61,677 nucleotides of DNA, from the NCBI GenBank assembly GCA_011109175.1, contig RDEW01000008.1:1066254-1127930 (forward strand). Reading direction: 5' to 3'. The position numbers and the translations under genes are program-made. How positions within the stretch are numbered: the first letter of the stretch is position 1; every line of letters begins with the position of its first letter. The notes under the pieces are model-generated. The model saw only the letters and a program-made list of their open reading frames with translations, had not been told where the DNA came from and ran no database searches. This DNA is from Dicyema japonicum (taxonomy: Eukaryota; Dicyemida; Rhombozoa; Dicyemidae). Below are positions 1 through 9,312 of the stretch, piece after piece.

Positions 1-446
1 AAAAAAAGTTTGATTAACTAATGCATCAGAATCACCAAAATGTGGTATCTATAATATAAAAATACCGACAACATTAACATAAATATATTTTAGATTAATA
101 AAACTAGAATCTATTTTCATGTCAAATCCAACAAGTATATTTTCAAATAGAAAATTGATGTAGAACTCATTATTTCTTCTATTCACAAATTTGACTTCTG
201 TCTGTTTGAATTTAATATCTCGATTCTACTACTATGAAATTCACTTACGAATCTATTATGTTTAATCAATACGTAAATCTCTCCAGAAAATAATATAGAA
301 AATTTGTTATGTACGCGAATGATCCACATTGGAGCTTGATTTAATAACAGTTCATCAATAGTGATTTCAAGTAGAATTAAGCCAAAAAACAACACAATTA
401 CTACAAAATTAATAAATTCAAACAAACCTTCAATTATAAAGATCAT
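1..446 (-). CDS. Mucin-like surface protein family, copy 0 (5' part, runs off the window)
   Basis: Starts at ATG 446 and reads leftward past the window edge. Open reading gives a hydrophobic N-terminus (MIFIIEGLFEF then VVIVLFFGLILLEI) likely to be a signal peptide or anchor, then an ectodomain-like stretch with WIIRVHNKFSILFSGE and FVSEFHSSRIE. Two microintrons restore one frame: 20 nt at 176-195 and 24 nt at 49-72, the latter removing an in-frame TAG; both exist in paralogues. After splicing, the frame continues through NNEFYINF and IPHFGDSDALVNQT to position 1. It is the least damaged N-terminus of the four copies. The Thr-rich exon array expected downstream lies outside the window. No known family recognised; secretion is inferred from hydrophobicity only. 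Confidence 0.6.
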
Positions 447-458
447 TAAGTTAAATAA

Positions 459-480
459 TTAATTATTCATGAATAATTAA
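459..480. promoter_or_regulatory. 22-nt perfect palindrome just 5' of a mucin-family start codon
   Basis: Palindrome with core ATTATTCATGAATAAT, 12 nt upstream of ATG 446 (minus strand). The same palindrome precedes copies 1 and 2 (6332-6353, 14513-14534), and copy 3 has a degenerate form near 30394-30415. Position is conserved although surrounding sequence is low complexity, so it may be a promoter or translation-start element; function is inferred only. Confidence 0.4.
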
Positions 481-654
481 TTATAAGAAATTAATATAAT
501 ATAATAAATTTACTTAATAATTATTTTATCTCAAGGAGAGACTCTCGTTGGCTGTTGTCCGTGGGAATAGCTTGTGCATCTCCCAACAGCTGAATTAAAA
601 TTAATTATAAGAAATAAATATAATATAATAAATTTACTTAATAATTATTTTATC
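478..654. repeat. 53-nt AT-rich direct repeats flanking a 66-nt GC-richer insert
   Basis: Nearly identical AT-only blocks (containing AATATAATATAATAAATTTA) lie at about 478-531 and 600-654. Between them is a stretch of about 66 nt with much higher GC and a 7-bp stem (GCTGTTG with CAACAGC). The sister arm at 6240-6330 lacks the insert. It looks like a local duplication that captured a foreign piece, or a tiny mobile element. Confidence 0.5.
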
Positions 655-1259
655 AAAATAATTTAAGTTATTAAAAAAAAGTTAAATATGTAACATATGA
701 ATTAATTTACCTAATTTATGATTAGATCTTCATTTTGGAATAATGTTATCGTGTCGTCATGTGGTTCACTTTTATGGTGGCGCTCGATGTCTAATAACAA
801 CAAAAAGAATTATTTTCTCTTCCTTATCCATACTTCTCGTATCTCTGGATGTTATACCTTAACAGAAACTCAAAATTTTATTTGTTCCCGTGGATTCTAT
901 TTCTTTCTGGAGATATTGCACATACCATAGACCAAATCCCTTTGTTATTGTGCATATCAATGCTACCAAAATAAAAACAAAGATTTTGGATGTACGATGT
1001 CTATTATCGTAGCACAATTTTCATATTTGCCTTATCTAGGAGTCAAAACTTTTTACAAAGAATACAACCCCACTTTTCCTTGATACATCTCTATCAGAAA
1101 AGGCCGTATCGGACGTGGTGGCGGATTACTTCCTATTAATAAAAACGGTTTATCCTTCGACTATGTAAGCTCACAAGTAGATGATTTAATTTTACACGAC
1201 AGGACCGCGGAACGAATTTCTATTGATCTTATTAATAGGTCAGAACATCTTTTTTTTAA

Positions 1260-2600
1260 TCTACATTTACATTCCACGGCAGTGATTCTATCCTAAGAGA
1301 TCTTATACGTATGGTCCTGACGGTATTTCGGAAATTTTTCTTAAACACCTTGCTAATGTTGCAATCAATTCGAATACGTCAATTTTTTATCTGTCTTCTA
1401 ACAGAATGTCATCCTATGCAAATAGAACAACTCATTTATAATACCCCTTTTTAAAAACCAGGAAAACCGGAAACCTGACCTTCTTCCTACTGTCCAAATT
1501 CATTGACATGCGAATTATTGGGCTTACTAAAAAAACTCGTACTTTGTAAAATCAAACCCCATTTGCCGGCTGCCCTGACTGCGTGGCTATTCCTTCTCAG
1601 GGTAGGGATCGAGATTCGCTCAAATAAACAGCAGATATATAAGAATTATTGATTTACGAACATTAATTACATATTCTTCATTAATAAAGTCTGTAGAAAT
1701 GTAGAAATAGTACAAAGTCTAACTTTTAAAAACCTTTTAGTAAGGAAAAATGTCATCGGGAAAAAAGAAACAAAATTAATATACAAGAAACAGGAGATAT
1801 AATTGCACTTACGGAAAAAACGGCAAATTTAGAGAATTTTGTGATTACTCATAAACCACAGAGATCTCATTAAAACTATAATTTTTAAATAAAAATTTCT
1901 CTTAAATAATTCCTGTACGTGGTAATAACTTTTTGACTTCTGAAATAAAGGGCGATAAATGATTGAAAGGCGAAAAAATAATTTGCGGAGGCAATTAGAT
2001 AAAAAGGTTGAGAACCACTGCCCTGGAGGATCAGATTCATGCTTCTTAAATATGCTGACGACATAATTATCGCTAGCATAGCAAATAAGTGGATATGGCA
2101 AAATCAGAGCTTCAGTCACATATTGATGACCTATTATTTTGGAAGTGACTTTCGACCCTTTGATAACATTTTCTTAACATGTGAAAAACGTTTTGACAAA
2201 GGGTCTTAGAAAACTGAATGTAATGAAATCGTTCTTAAAGTCCATGCCATCACGGTAATTCGCTGTTGTCTTGTATAATTAACTTTTAAAATCGACGGTA
2301 GAGCATGCTAGTACCTCAGCTTATGGAGTATCAATATCCGATTTGTACAAGATCAATTCCTTAACATTCTAGTTGGTACCTCTAACTAATCCACTTGCCG
2401 ATCTCCCCATGCTTTAATCGAAAAAAACGTCTCCAACAAGTCGTTTCTTCCATTCAAGACTAGAAGCCTCAAATATACGTAAATTGGCGAAAAACCCACC
2501 TCTCTTCAAATCTTAATGAACGGTGAACGCCATCGATACAGGAAAGCCGTGGGTACTATGGAGTAACATAAGAAAAACTCTATTTTTTTGAACTGTACCA
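1260..2600 (+). pseudogene. Decayed LINE reverse transcriptase with hAT insertion
   Basis: Plus-strand fragments of a non-LTR reverse transcriptase in shifting frames. YGPDGISEIFLKHLANVAI near 1305-1360 is the fingers region that precedes catalytic box A. KYADDIIIA near 2045-2075 is catalytic box C, with the catalytic Asp pair intact. Boxes A and B, expected between them, are replaced by about 400 nt (1620-2020) ending in a hAT-type terminal repeat. Many stops and frameshifts; not functional. Confidence 0.6.
1622..2020. mobile_element. hAT-type DNA transposon remnant, one end visible
   Basis: Ends at 2020 with AAAAAGGTTGAGAACCACTG, the reverse complement of the CAGTGGTTCTCAACC terminal inverted repeat of hAT transposons and their MITEs. 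No matching left terminus was found upstream, so the element is truncated or its left edge has decayed. It interrupts the reverse transcriptase remnant. The left boundary given is approximate, set where LINE-like sequence stops. Confidence 0.5.
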
Positions 2601-2605
2601 AGATA

Positions 2606-2664
2606 ATTTAATAACTCGGTCTTTCTTGGTGTTCTCTACTCGAGGTTATTAAATAATAATAAAT
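2606..2664 (+). repeat. LINE 3' tail with (TAA)n-like end
   Basis: CTTTCTTGGTGT followed by a GGTTATT and AATAATAATAAA tail. The same tail occurs at 7847-7905 (minus), 50688-50738 and 61125-61165 (plus). A shared 3' terminus followed by short trinucleotide repeats is typical of RTE/CR1/Jockey-like LINEs. Confidence 0.55.
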
Positions 2665-3160
2665 CCCTATCTTACACGACTCTTACACATCGTAAAATCA
2701 ATAATTTTCAGTGAAACTCCAAAATATCAAAGTAAATTGAAAAATATATAATAAATTTGACATTCCGATAAGTTCTTCATGATTAAAAGTTACGTAATAA
2801 ATTAATTAATCAAGGAATTATTTAATAAAACATTGAACATTCTTGCACGTTAATAATGAAGAAATAATAAGGTGAAAAAAAAACATACAAGACCACAAGA
2901 GGCAATTTTTTTTATCATTTCTTTATCTTTTCTTGTTTCACAAGAATTGCGTCATGTTATTCAAATATAATTTATTCAGTGTTTATCCACAGTATTTGTA
3001 GAATTGAGTATATCATCGAAGCCATCGTCTCATCCGACATGATGACTTTATAGATCTAAATTGAGGATACTTTATCCGCATCAAATTAGGCATGACGGCG
3101 AATCAACGAAAGTGATCTAAAGTCGTGGATTCAAAAGATTCTAAATAGTTCTTTACCGAA
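2665..3160. other. AT-rich stretch without recognisable gene
   Basis: About 500 nt of AT-rich sequence with short runs; I see no conserved motif, splice-consistent reading frame or repeat family here. Confidence 0.4.
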
Positions 3161-3179
3161 TTAAAAAATCAACGATTTC

Positions 3180-3450
3180 GTATAATTTTAAAAATCGTAA
3201 AACCTGTTTTTTTCAATTATCTCTGCAACTTTAAATGAATAAAATAATCCAGAAACATTTTTTCAATATATTTTTATTAAAACTAGAAATTAAATTGTTC
3301 TTATTTTCATAATTCTTTTTTAATTCAAAAAATTCTGTTTTTTTCCAATTGAGTTAAGATTTTAAGCTTAAAATGTTCGATTGAGAGCGATGGCTTCATC
3401 GCCTTATTGGAAAATACTATGTCACATTGCAAACAAAGCGGTTTATGAAG
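3180..3450 (-). pseudogene. BED-zinc-finger-like hAT transposase remnant (unit 1)
   Basis: Minus-strand reading gives KPLCLQC...SNKAMKPS with following charged residues, resembling the N-terminal CxxC...SNE/DxMKPSxLxxH region of ZBED-type hAT transposases. Frame is broken here; the second unit (4514-4714) keeps it open. The His ligands are not clearly preserved. No transposase core was found nearby. Confidence 0.35.
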
Positions 3451-3593
3451 AGCTTTGAGGATTTTTTTATATATTTAAATGAAAGATATTTCTCTTTATT
3501 TGTTCTAATTTTATTAAACAAGACTCATTACGAAGTATTAAAAATCACGATTATAATTTTAAATAAATTATAATTATTATTATCGAACCTGGA

Positions 3594-3845
3594 CTACATT
3601 CCATATACATACAGTTCACCGAGTCTACAATAGGATACGCATGTAATGTCTGAGGTTCTAACTTTGCAGTAACGAATTCGGACAAGATCAGCAACATTCA
3701 AGTGAAGGTAGTAGTTAAGGAGGCCGGAATCACCTGAATTTGTATATTTTGGATATGCTGTGGTTTTCTGGTTTAATAATAATAATAATATAAATGAAAT
3801 ATAATATAATGCTATATATCTGCTGGTTATTTGAACGAATCTCAA
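3594..3845 (-). CDS. Unrecognised short protein-like ORF, tandem copy 1
   Basis: Opens with a hydrophobic stretch (ALYYISFILLLLL) followed by about 55 residues that are almost unchanged in the tandem copy: AYPKYTNSGDSG, LNVADLVRIRYCKVR and TSDITCVSYCRLGEL. There is no ATG in this frame; the nearest ATG (GATGGCAATTG) lies in another frame, so an upstream exon or microintron may be needed. Compared with 4876-5130, differences concentrate in the hydrophobic part and not in the Cys-containing part. Function unknown. It could instead be a piece of the adjacent LINE. Confidence 0.3.
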   Translation of the reverse strand: MRFVQITSRYIALYYISFILLLLLNQKTTAYPKYTNSGDSGLLNYYLHLNVADLVRIRYCKVRTSDITCVSYCRLGELYVYGM

Positions 3846-3989
3846 TTGCCATCCTGTGAGAATATAGCCACGAAGTCAAGGAAGCTTTTATATAACCGTT
3901 TACTCTCTAGTCTTTCTTTTTATCAAATGAAAATGAATAATATAAGACTCAAATATTTATTCGTCTTTAATTTTTCACATGACAATTAG

Positions 3990-4330
3990 CTCTTTGAGGA
4001 CCATCGCCTCCTTGTCAAAACAAAAAGTCGTCCAAAAGGAGCAATTCGCCCCTCGTTGAGACCTCTGCTCCAGGACATGTTAAACCGTTCGTTTAGGAAT
4101 AAATTGAATAGGACTGGAAAGATGGGCGATCCTTGATGGCCGCCATTTGGTAGAAGACGGTACTATCGTGTATGGCCTACAAAGACACGTCCTCTTCTTC
4201 CGGAAAGAAAATTAGCTATTCATCTTTTTAATATGGGAAGGCTATTTAGCATATTGTTTTAAAGTAATCTTCGAATGTCTTTGGTAGAGATTTGATCATG
4301 TATCGTCTATTTCAAAATCTTTTGTAGCTC
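3990..4330 (-). pseudogene. LINE reverse transcriptase fragment (box B), unit 1
   Basis: Minus-strand reading contains HQGSPIFPVLFNLFLN, matching reverse transcriptase box B of Jockey-type LINEs (consensus GVxQGSxLSPxLFxxF). Frame breaks on both sides. Sister fragment at 5255-5660. Confidence 0.55.
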
Positions 4331-4513
4331 TATTTGGGATTTTTTGAATTTTTTGGATGCTAAAAAAATGAGGCCCAGGAGAGGTTCCTGTAGTTCTAAG
4401 TAGTCCTGATATATTGATTGTAGATTATTAATAACGATTTCGAATTAAAAAATCAACGATTTCGTATAATTTTAAAAATCGTAAAAACTGTTTTTGCAAT
4501 TATCTCTGCAACT

Positions 4514-4714
4514 TTAAATGAATGAAATAATCCAGAAACATTTTTTCAATATATTTTTATTAAAACTAGAAATTAAATTGTTCTTATTTTCATAATTCTT
4601 TTTTAATTCAAAAAATTCTGTTTTTTCTAATTGAGTTAAGATTTTAAGCTTAAAATGTTCGATTGAGAGCGATGGCTTCATCGCCTCATTGGAAAATACT
4701 ATGTCACATTGCAA
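4514..4714 (-). pseudogene. BED-zinc-finger-like hAT transposase remnant (unit 2)
   Basis: Open for 66 codons with MQCDIVFSNEAMKPS followed by a basic, Lys-rich region (EFFELKKNYENKNN). This resembles the start of ZBED/hAT transposases. The first Cys of the CxxC pair lies just upstream of the Met. Truncated; no catalytic domain follows. Confidence 0.4.
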
Positions 4715-4875
4715 ACAAAGCGGTGTATGAAGAGCCTTGAGGATTTTTTTATATATTTAAATGAAAGATATTTATCTTTATTGGTTCTAATTTTATTAAA
4801 CAAGACTCATTACGAAGTATTAAAAATCACGATTATAATTTTAAATAAATTATAATTATTATTATCGAACCTGGA

Positions 4876-5130
4876 CTACATTCCATATACATACAGTTCA
4901 CCGAGTCTACAATAGGATACGCATGTAATGTCTGAGGTTCTAACTTTGCAGTAACGAATTCGGACAAGATCAGCAACATTCAAGTGAAGGTAGTAGTTAA
5001 GGAGGCCGGAATCACCTGAATTTGTATATTTTGGATATGCTGGGTTTTCTGGTTTAATAATAATAATAAAAATAATAAATGAACTATAATATAATGTTAT
5101 ATATCTGCTGGTTATTTGAGCAAATCTCAA
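4876..5130 (-). CDS. Unrecognised short protein-like ORF, tandem copy 2
   Basis: Paralogue of 3594-3845. The last 60 codons are identical in amino-acid sequence to copy 1, including four Cys/Tyr-rich segments near the C-terminus, whereas the hydrophobic leader differs (SSFIIFIIII). The same absence of an in-frame ATG applies. The stop codon directly precedes an AT-rich region. I cannot name a family. Confidence 0.3.
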   Translation of the reverse strand: MRFAQITSRYITLYYSSFIIFIIIIKPENPAYPKYTNSGDSGLLNYYLHLNVADLVRIRYCKVRTSDITCVSYCRLGELYVYGM

Positions 5131-5254
5131 TTGCCATCCTGTGAGAATATAGCCACGAAGTCATGGAAGACTTTATATAACCGTTTACTCTCTAGTCTTT
5201 CTTTTTATCAAATGAAAATGATTAATATAAGAATCGAATATTTATCCGTCTTTA

Positions 5255-5660
5255 ATTTTTCATTTGACAATGAGCTCCTTTAGGCCAAGAAGGGCAATTC
5301 GTCCTTGTAGACCACTGCTCCAGGACAGGTTAAAACGTTTAGGAATAAATTGAATAGCACTGGAGAGATGGGCGATCCTTGATGGACGCCATTTGGTAGA
5401 AGACGGGTCCTCGATCAGGCATAACCTACACATACACATCCTCTTCATCCGGAAAGAAAATTGGCTATCCATTTTTTCAACCCGGCTGATTGGTGGTATC
5501 AAAACACTTTTTTGTGAGTAATGTTCTCGGGACATAATCGATCGCCTTCTAGATATCCAGAAAGACTAATTTTGTCCGTAAATTGCGTTTCGGTTAGTTT
5601 TACTATTCTGACATAAATGAGACAATTAAGTCAAATGTGTCGTAGTTGAACGCTCACATT
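5255..5660 (-). pseudogene. LINE reverse transcriptase fragment (boxes A-B region), unit 2
   Basis: Minus-strand frames give LPNGVHQGSPISPVLFNLF (box B) and, upstream, a KKWIANFLS-like stretch typical of the segment between boxes A and B. Frame shifts between them. Part of the tandem duplication. Confidence 0.6.
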
Positions 5661-5732
5661 TGAAACCATGTTAAAGTGACAGTCGAGCAAATGGGGTTTA
5701 ATTTAACAGAGTCCAGTCGTCATGTCGCTGGA

Positions 5733-6807
5733 GTCCTGTCGTGTAGAATTAAATCATCCATTTGCGAGCTCACGTCGTGGAAGGATAACCGTTTTTAAAA
5801 AAGGTAAGTAATCCGTTACCACACCTAATACGTTCTTTTCTGATATAGATGTATCCAGGAAAAAGTGGGGTTGTATTCTTTGTAAAAGGTTTTGACACCT
5901 AGATAAATAAAATATTTATATTCTGCTTCGATAATAGACATCGTAAATCCAAAATCTTTGTTTTTATTCCGTAGCATTGAGATGCATAATAACAAAGGGT
6001 TTCGGTCAATGGTATTGTTCAATATCTCCAGAAAGCAATAGAATCCACGTTAACAAACAAGAACTCTAGTTTCCAGTTAAGATATACCATCTAGACAAAC
6101 GAGAAGTGTGGATGAGGAAGAGAAAATAAATCTTTTTGGTGTTATTCGACACTGAGCGCCACCATAAAAAATGAACCACATGACGGCACGCTAACATTAT
6201 AGCAAAATGAAGATCTCTCATAAATTAGGTTAATTAATTCATAATTTGCAAATTAAACCTTTTTTAATAACTTAATTTATTTTTATAAAATAATTATTAG
6301 ATAATTAATTTTATTATAATAATTTTTATAATTAATTATTCATGAATAATTAATAATTTAACTAATGATCTTTATGTTTGGAGGTTTGTTTGAATTTAAT
6401 AATTTTGTAGAAATTGTGTTGTTTTTCGGTTTAATTCAACTTGAAATCACTACTGAACTGTTATTAAATCAAGTTCCAAAGTGGATCATTCGCGTACATA
6501 ACAAATTTTCTATATTTGTTTCTGGGGAAATTTACGTATTGATTAAACATAAGAGATTCGTAAGTGAATTTCATAGTAGTAGAATCGGTTATTAAATTCA
6601 AATAGACAGAAGTCAAATTTGTAAATCGAAGAAATAATCAGTTCCACATCAATTTTCAATTTGAAAATATATTTGTTGGATTTGTCATGAAAAAGGATTC
6701 TTAATTTTATTAATCTAAAACAGATTTATGTTAATGTTTTCGGTATCTTGATATTTTAGATACCAGATTTTGGTGATTTTGATGCATTAGTTAATCAAAC
6801 TTTTTTG
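5733..6807. repeat. Right arm of the inverted duplication
   Basis: Reverse complement of 1-1205. It carries the 5' part of mucin-family copy 1 and its upstream flank. The arms place copies 0 and 1 in divergent orientation about 6 kb apart. Confidence 0.75.
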
Positions 6808-7440
6808 ATTAAGAATTATTATTTTTGTCTCATTTTTAAATTGGACTATGTTAGAATTATTCTTTACATATTCAATTTACAACTACAAGTATCACAAACA
6901 TCTGAAATTACATCATTTTCTGGAATCGGTTATATTTATAATAATTTTAAGCTGATTTTTGTAATAAAAATCTGTTGTGTAATGAACCTATTGAACAAAA
7001 TAATCAATACTTTAAGTTGTTTTATTAATATTTATTTTCTTTTATTTTTTTATTATTTTTAGAAAACACAACGACTATTTCCACAACTACAACTGAAAGT
7101 ATATATATTTTAATTTCATATTTATAAATTCATGCATTCAAATAATATTTTTATTCATAGAAATGGCCACTACACTTACTCCCACAAGTACATCTGAAGG
7201 TACAAAATCTTCAATTATTGATTAATCAATTCATATAGTGAAATGTTAGATTCATCCACAGAATTGGCCACTACACCTACTCCCACAAATACAACTGAAG
7301 GTAAAATATCTTCAATTAATGATTAATCAATTCATATACTTAAATGTTAGATTCACCCACAGAATTGGCCACTACACATTCTCCCACAAATAAAACTGAA
7401 GGTAAAATATCTTCAAATTATGATTAATAAATTCAAATGG
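6365..7440 (+). pseudogene. Mucin-like surface protein family, copy 1 (exon array; C-terminal exon missing)
   Basis: ATG 6365 opens a hydrophobic leader (MIFMFGGLFEF...IVLFFGLIQLE) and the ectodomain start (WIIRVHNKFS). One missing base near 6585 closes the frame at RIGY. Downstream, the family's 20-nt (6612-6631) and 24-nt (6736-6759) microintrons are present. The Thr-rich array has four exons: 7063-7098 (36 nt), 7161-7199, 7262-7300 and 7363-7401 (39 nt each), separated by 62-nt GT..AG introns. All are phase 1, so each 39-nt exon inserts one 13-residue repeat such as ELATTPTPTNTTE. After the last exon the intron runs directly into 3' flanking sequence; the C-terminal exon seen in copy 3 is deleted. 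Confidence 0.6.
7063..7401 (+). repeat. Exon-intron tandem array: four mucin-repeat exons
   Basis: Unit of ~101 bp made of a 39-nt Thr/Pro-rich exon and a 62-nt intron with GTA...CAG borders. Exon sequence and intron sequence are both repeated, so whole exon-intron units were duplicated. Reading phase is preserved for any number of units. Confidence 0.75.
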
Positions 7441-7473
7441 ATTTTAATTAACATACTAATTTAAATTAAACTA

Positions 7474-8106
7474 ACAGGTATCTTTGTTAAATTATTTTTT
7501 GACACTAATTTATTTATTTTTTAACCCATACACATAAAGAAAAACTTCAGTGATTAATAATCAATTAAGTTTATCCAATGACCAAGTGTTAGTCGGAGAT
7601 AGAGATGTGTTTCTAAACACATAACTCGTTCCAAAACCACACTGATAGACATTCTCCAAGAGATTATCTGTTGTCATATGAGAAATATGATCTATTTGAT
7701 GTTTTTCTAAAATTGGAATTTTTGTTAACGAAGAAATGAATTGAAAAAAAGAATCAGTATAATAAATTGAAAGCTTGGTAAGTTGTTATTATGATGGTTT
7801 CATATTGAATAATATTAATTTTCAAATATTAGGTTGTATCTTATTTATTTATTTATTTATTTAATAACCCCGAAAAGGGAACACCAAGAAAGAAGGAGTA
7901 ATCCAACTTATTAAGTGATCCCGGTACGCCTCAACAGGATCGAGAGGTTTGTATCTTAAGCTGCCCAATTAGAACTTTGTGATCATATGACTTAATTTGT
8001 TTGTTTTGGAAATGAATTATCTCAATTCTATGAAATATTTCAAAGTAATTATGTTAATTTAATTAACGCAAACTAAATAATTCCTAAAATATTTAAATTT
8101 TTAAAT
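7474..8106. repeat. Shared 3' flank of the mucin family, with LINE tail (7847-7905, minus)
   Basis: Sequence from 7474 (TATCTTTGTTAAATTATT) is repeated after copies 2 (16170-16336) and 3 (31565-31920), so the duplicated unit extends beyond the gene. A TTTA microsatellite near 7846-7864 abuts the reverse complement of the LINE 3' tail. Confidence 0.55.
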
Positions 8107-9040
8107 ATTTAAATTTTTAGGTACCTATCATCTCTCTCAAGCTGCAGTCATTTGACACGGCAAGTCCTTCATAACACAATTGGACTTTGCTGGAATGAGT
8201 CATTTGACGAAGCTTGTCGGAAATGGAACGGGTCCGGACTCAAAATCCCAGAAGACACAACGAAGCAAAGAAATTGGGATGACATTGTCTGCTCCAAAAT
8301 TTTGAAGGACCTTAAGAAAGAAGCAAATCAACATCGTCTGGCTTGTTTGGTGTCAGCTTCAAGTCGAGGGAGTGGAGCATGGCTTGGTGCAATACCTTGC
8401 CCAAACCTCGGGACCTTTTTGGACGACGATTCTTTGAGGATTGGAATCGGACAAAGGCTGGGACTAGACGTTTGCCAGGAGCACCGATGCCGATGCGGGA
8501 AAACAGTCGATGTGAAAGATTGCACCCGCTGTCCTGCAGAAGAAGCGCCGGAAGGGGACCACGTCATGCTGCTTTGAATGATGTGATCGTCAGAGATCTG
8601 AAGGCTTCAGGCATCCCAGCACAGCTTGAACCAGTGGGTCTTGATCGAGGAGATGGGAAGAGACCTGACGGGATGACCCTTTTCCCCTTCACGTCTGGAA
8701 GATCTTTGGTCTGGGACGCAACTTGCATAGACACGTTCTCAAGTACGAACATTTTTAAATCTGTTCAGAAAACCTGGAGCAGCTGCTTCGACCGCGGAAA
8801 ACCTAAAAATCAAGAAATATTCTTGCCTCGGGGATCGCTACCGATTTACTCCTGTTGCGACCAAATCATCGGGAGCCGTTGGTCCAATGACGGCTGAATT
8901 CTTGCAAGAACTCGGAGGATTGCTTGCCAGAAAGAAAAGGGATCAACGAGAAGGGCTATGGCTAAGACAAAAGATTGGAATAGCCATACTCCGAGGGAAC
9001 TCGTTCGCAATCCACGCAGCAGGCTTCCTCAACTGATATT
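8107..9040 (+). pseudogene. RLE-type LINE, C-terminal endonuclease part and 3' end
   Basis: Plus-strand frames give, in order: NESFDEACRKW, the [19 protein letters not shown] region, a zinc-knuckle-like [11 protein letters not shown]...H..SC, then [35 protein letters not shown] and LVWDATC. CxC..H..C followed by RHxxLN and a PD...(D)xT pattern matches the restriction-like endonuclease domain of R2-type LINEs. At least two frameshifts (near 8510 and 8880) break it. It ends with an IHAAGFLN-type C-terminus near 9035, then an AT-rich 3' region. The same 3' end is found at 13655-14275 and 61165-61215. Confidence 0.7.
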
Positions 9041-9312
9041 TGTTTAATTGTTAAAAAAAATTTTTAATTAAAAAAAATAAAAAAATATTTAAATCACCCG
9101 TTTAAATCAAGATATCCTTAAATCAATAAAATGTCATGTGGCTCGCTGACTACGTGGTGGCATTTAGTAGAAAAAAACCACAATTTCCCCTATCTTCAAG
9201 TGTGGACTAATAGATAAATCAATCAAACCTATTTTTGGCATTTATTTGATGCTAGTAGTTTACAGTAGAACTACGACTTTAGTTACGGCTCATAAAAAAG
9301 ACCGTTTTTATT
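9041..9312. other. Inter-element spacer
   Basis: About 270 nt of AT-rich spacer between the RLE element 3' end and the inverted 3' end of the EEP element. No gene seen. Confidence 0.4.

Larger units (their letters stand above)
1..1205. repeat. Left arm of a ~1.1-1.2 kb inverted duplication
   Basis: The reverse complement of this interval matches 5733-6807. Both arms contain the 5' part of a mucin-family gene plus the flanking stretch that includes the text around 720-800 and 1030-1200. The arms are separated by about 4.5 kb. The left arm probably continues beyond the window. It differs from the right arm by a ~120-nt insertion at about 478-654. Confidence 0.75.
3163..4440. repeat. Tandem duplication unit 1 (~1.28 kb)
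   Basis: The block from 3163 is repeated from about 4445 with a constant offset of 1282 bp. Each unit contains, in minus orientation, a LINE reverse transcriptase piece, a 60-residue Cys-containing open stretch and a BED-finger-like remnant. Unit 2 runs to about 5722. Confidence 0.75.

Noticed and set aside
6384-6410. GTTTGTTTGAATTTAATAAT...TAG as a 27-nt intron in the leader of the mucin family
   Set aside because: A multiple of three with no stop, so the sequence cannot decide; the simpler unspliced reading was kept.
6562-6584. GTAAGT...TAG as a 23-nt microintron in mucin-family genes
   Set aside because: Removing it breaks the frame that is otherwise continuous in copy 0, and the amino acids it encodes (VSEFHSSR) are conserved with protein-like substitutions.
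8328-8752. Minus-strand open frames inside the RLE element
   Set aside because: They are shadows of the plus-strand RLE domain, whose motifs are recognisable.
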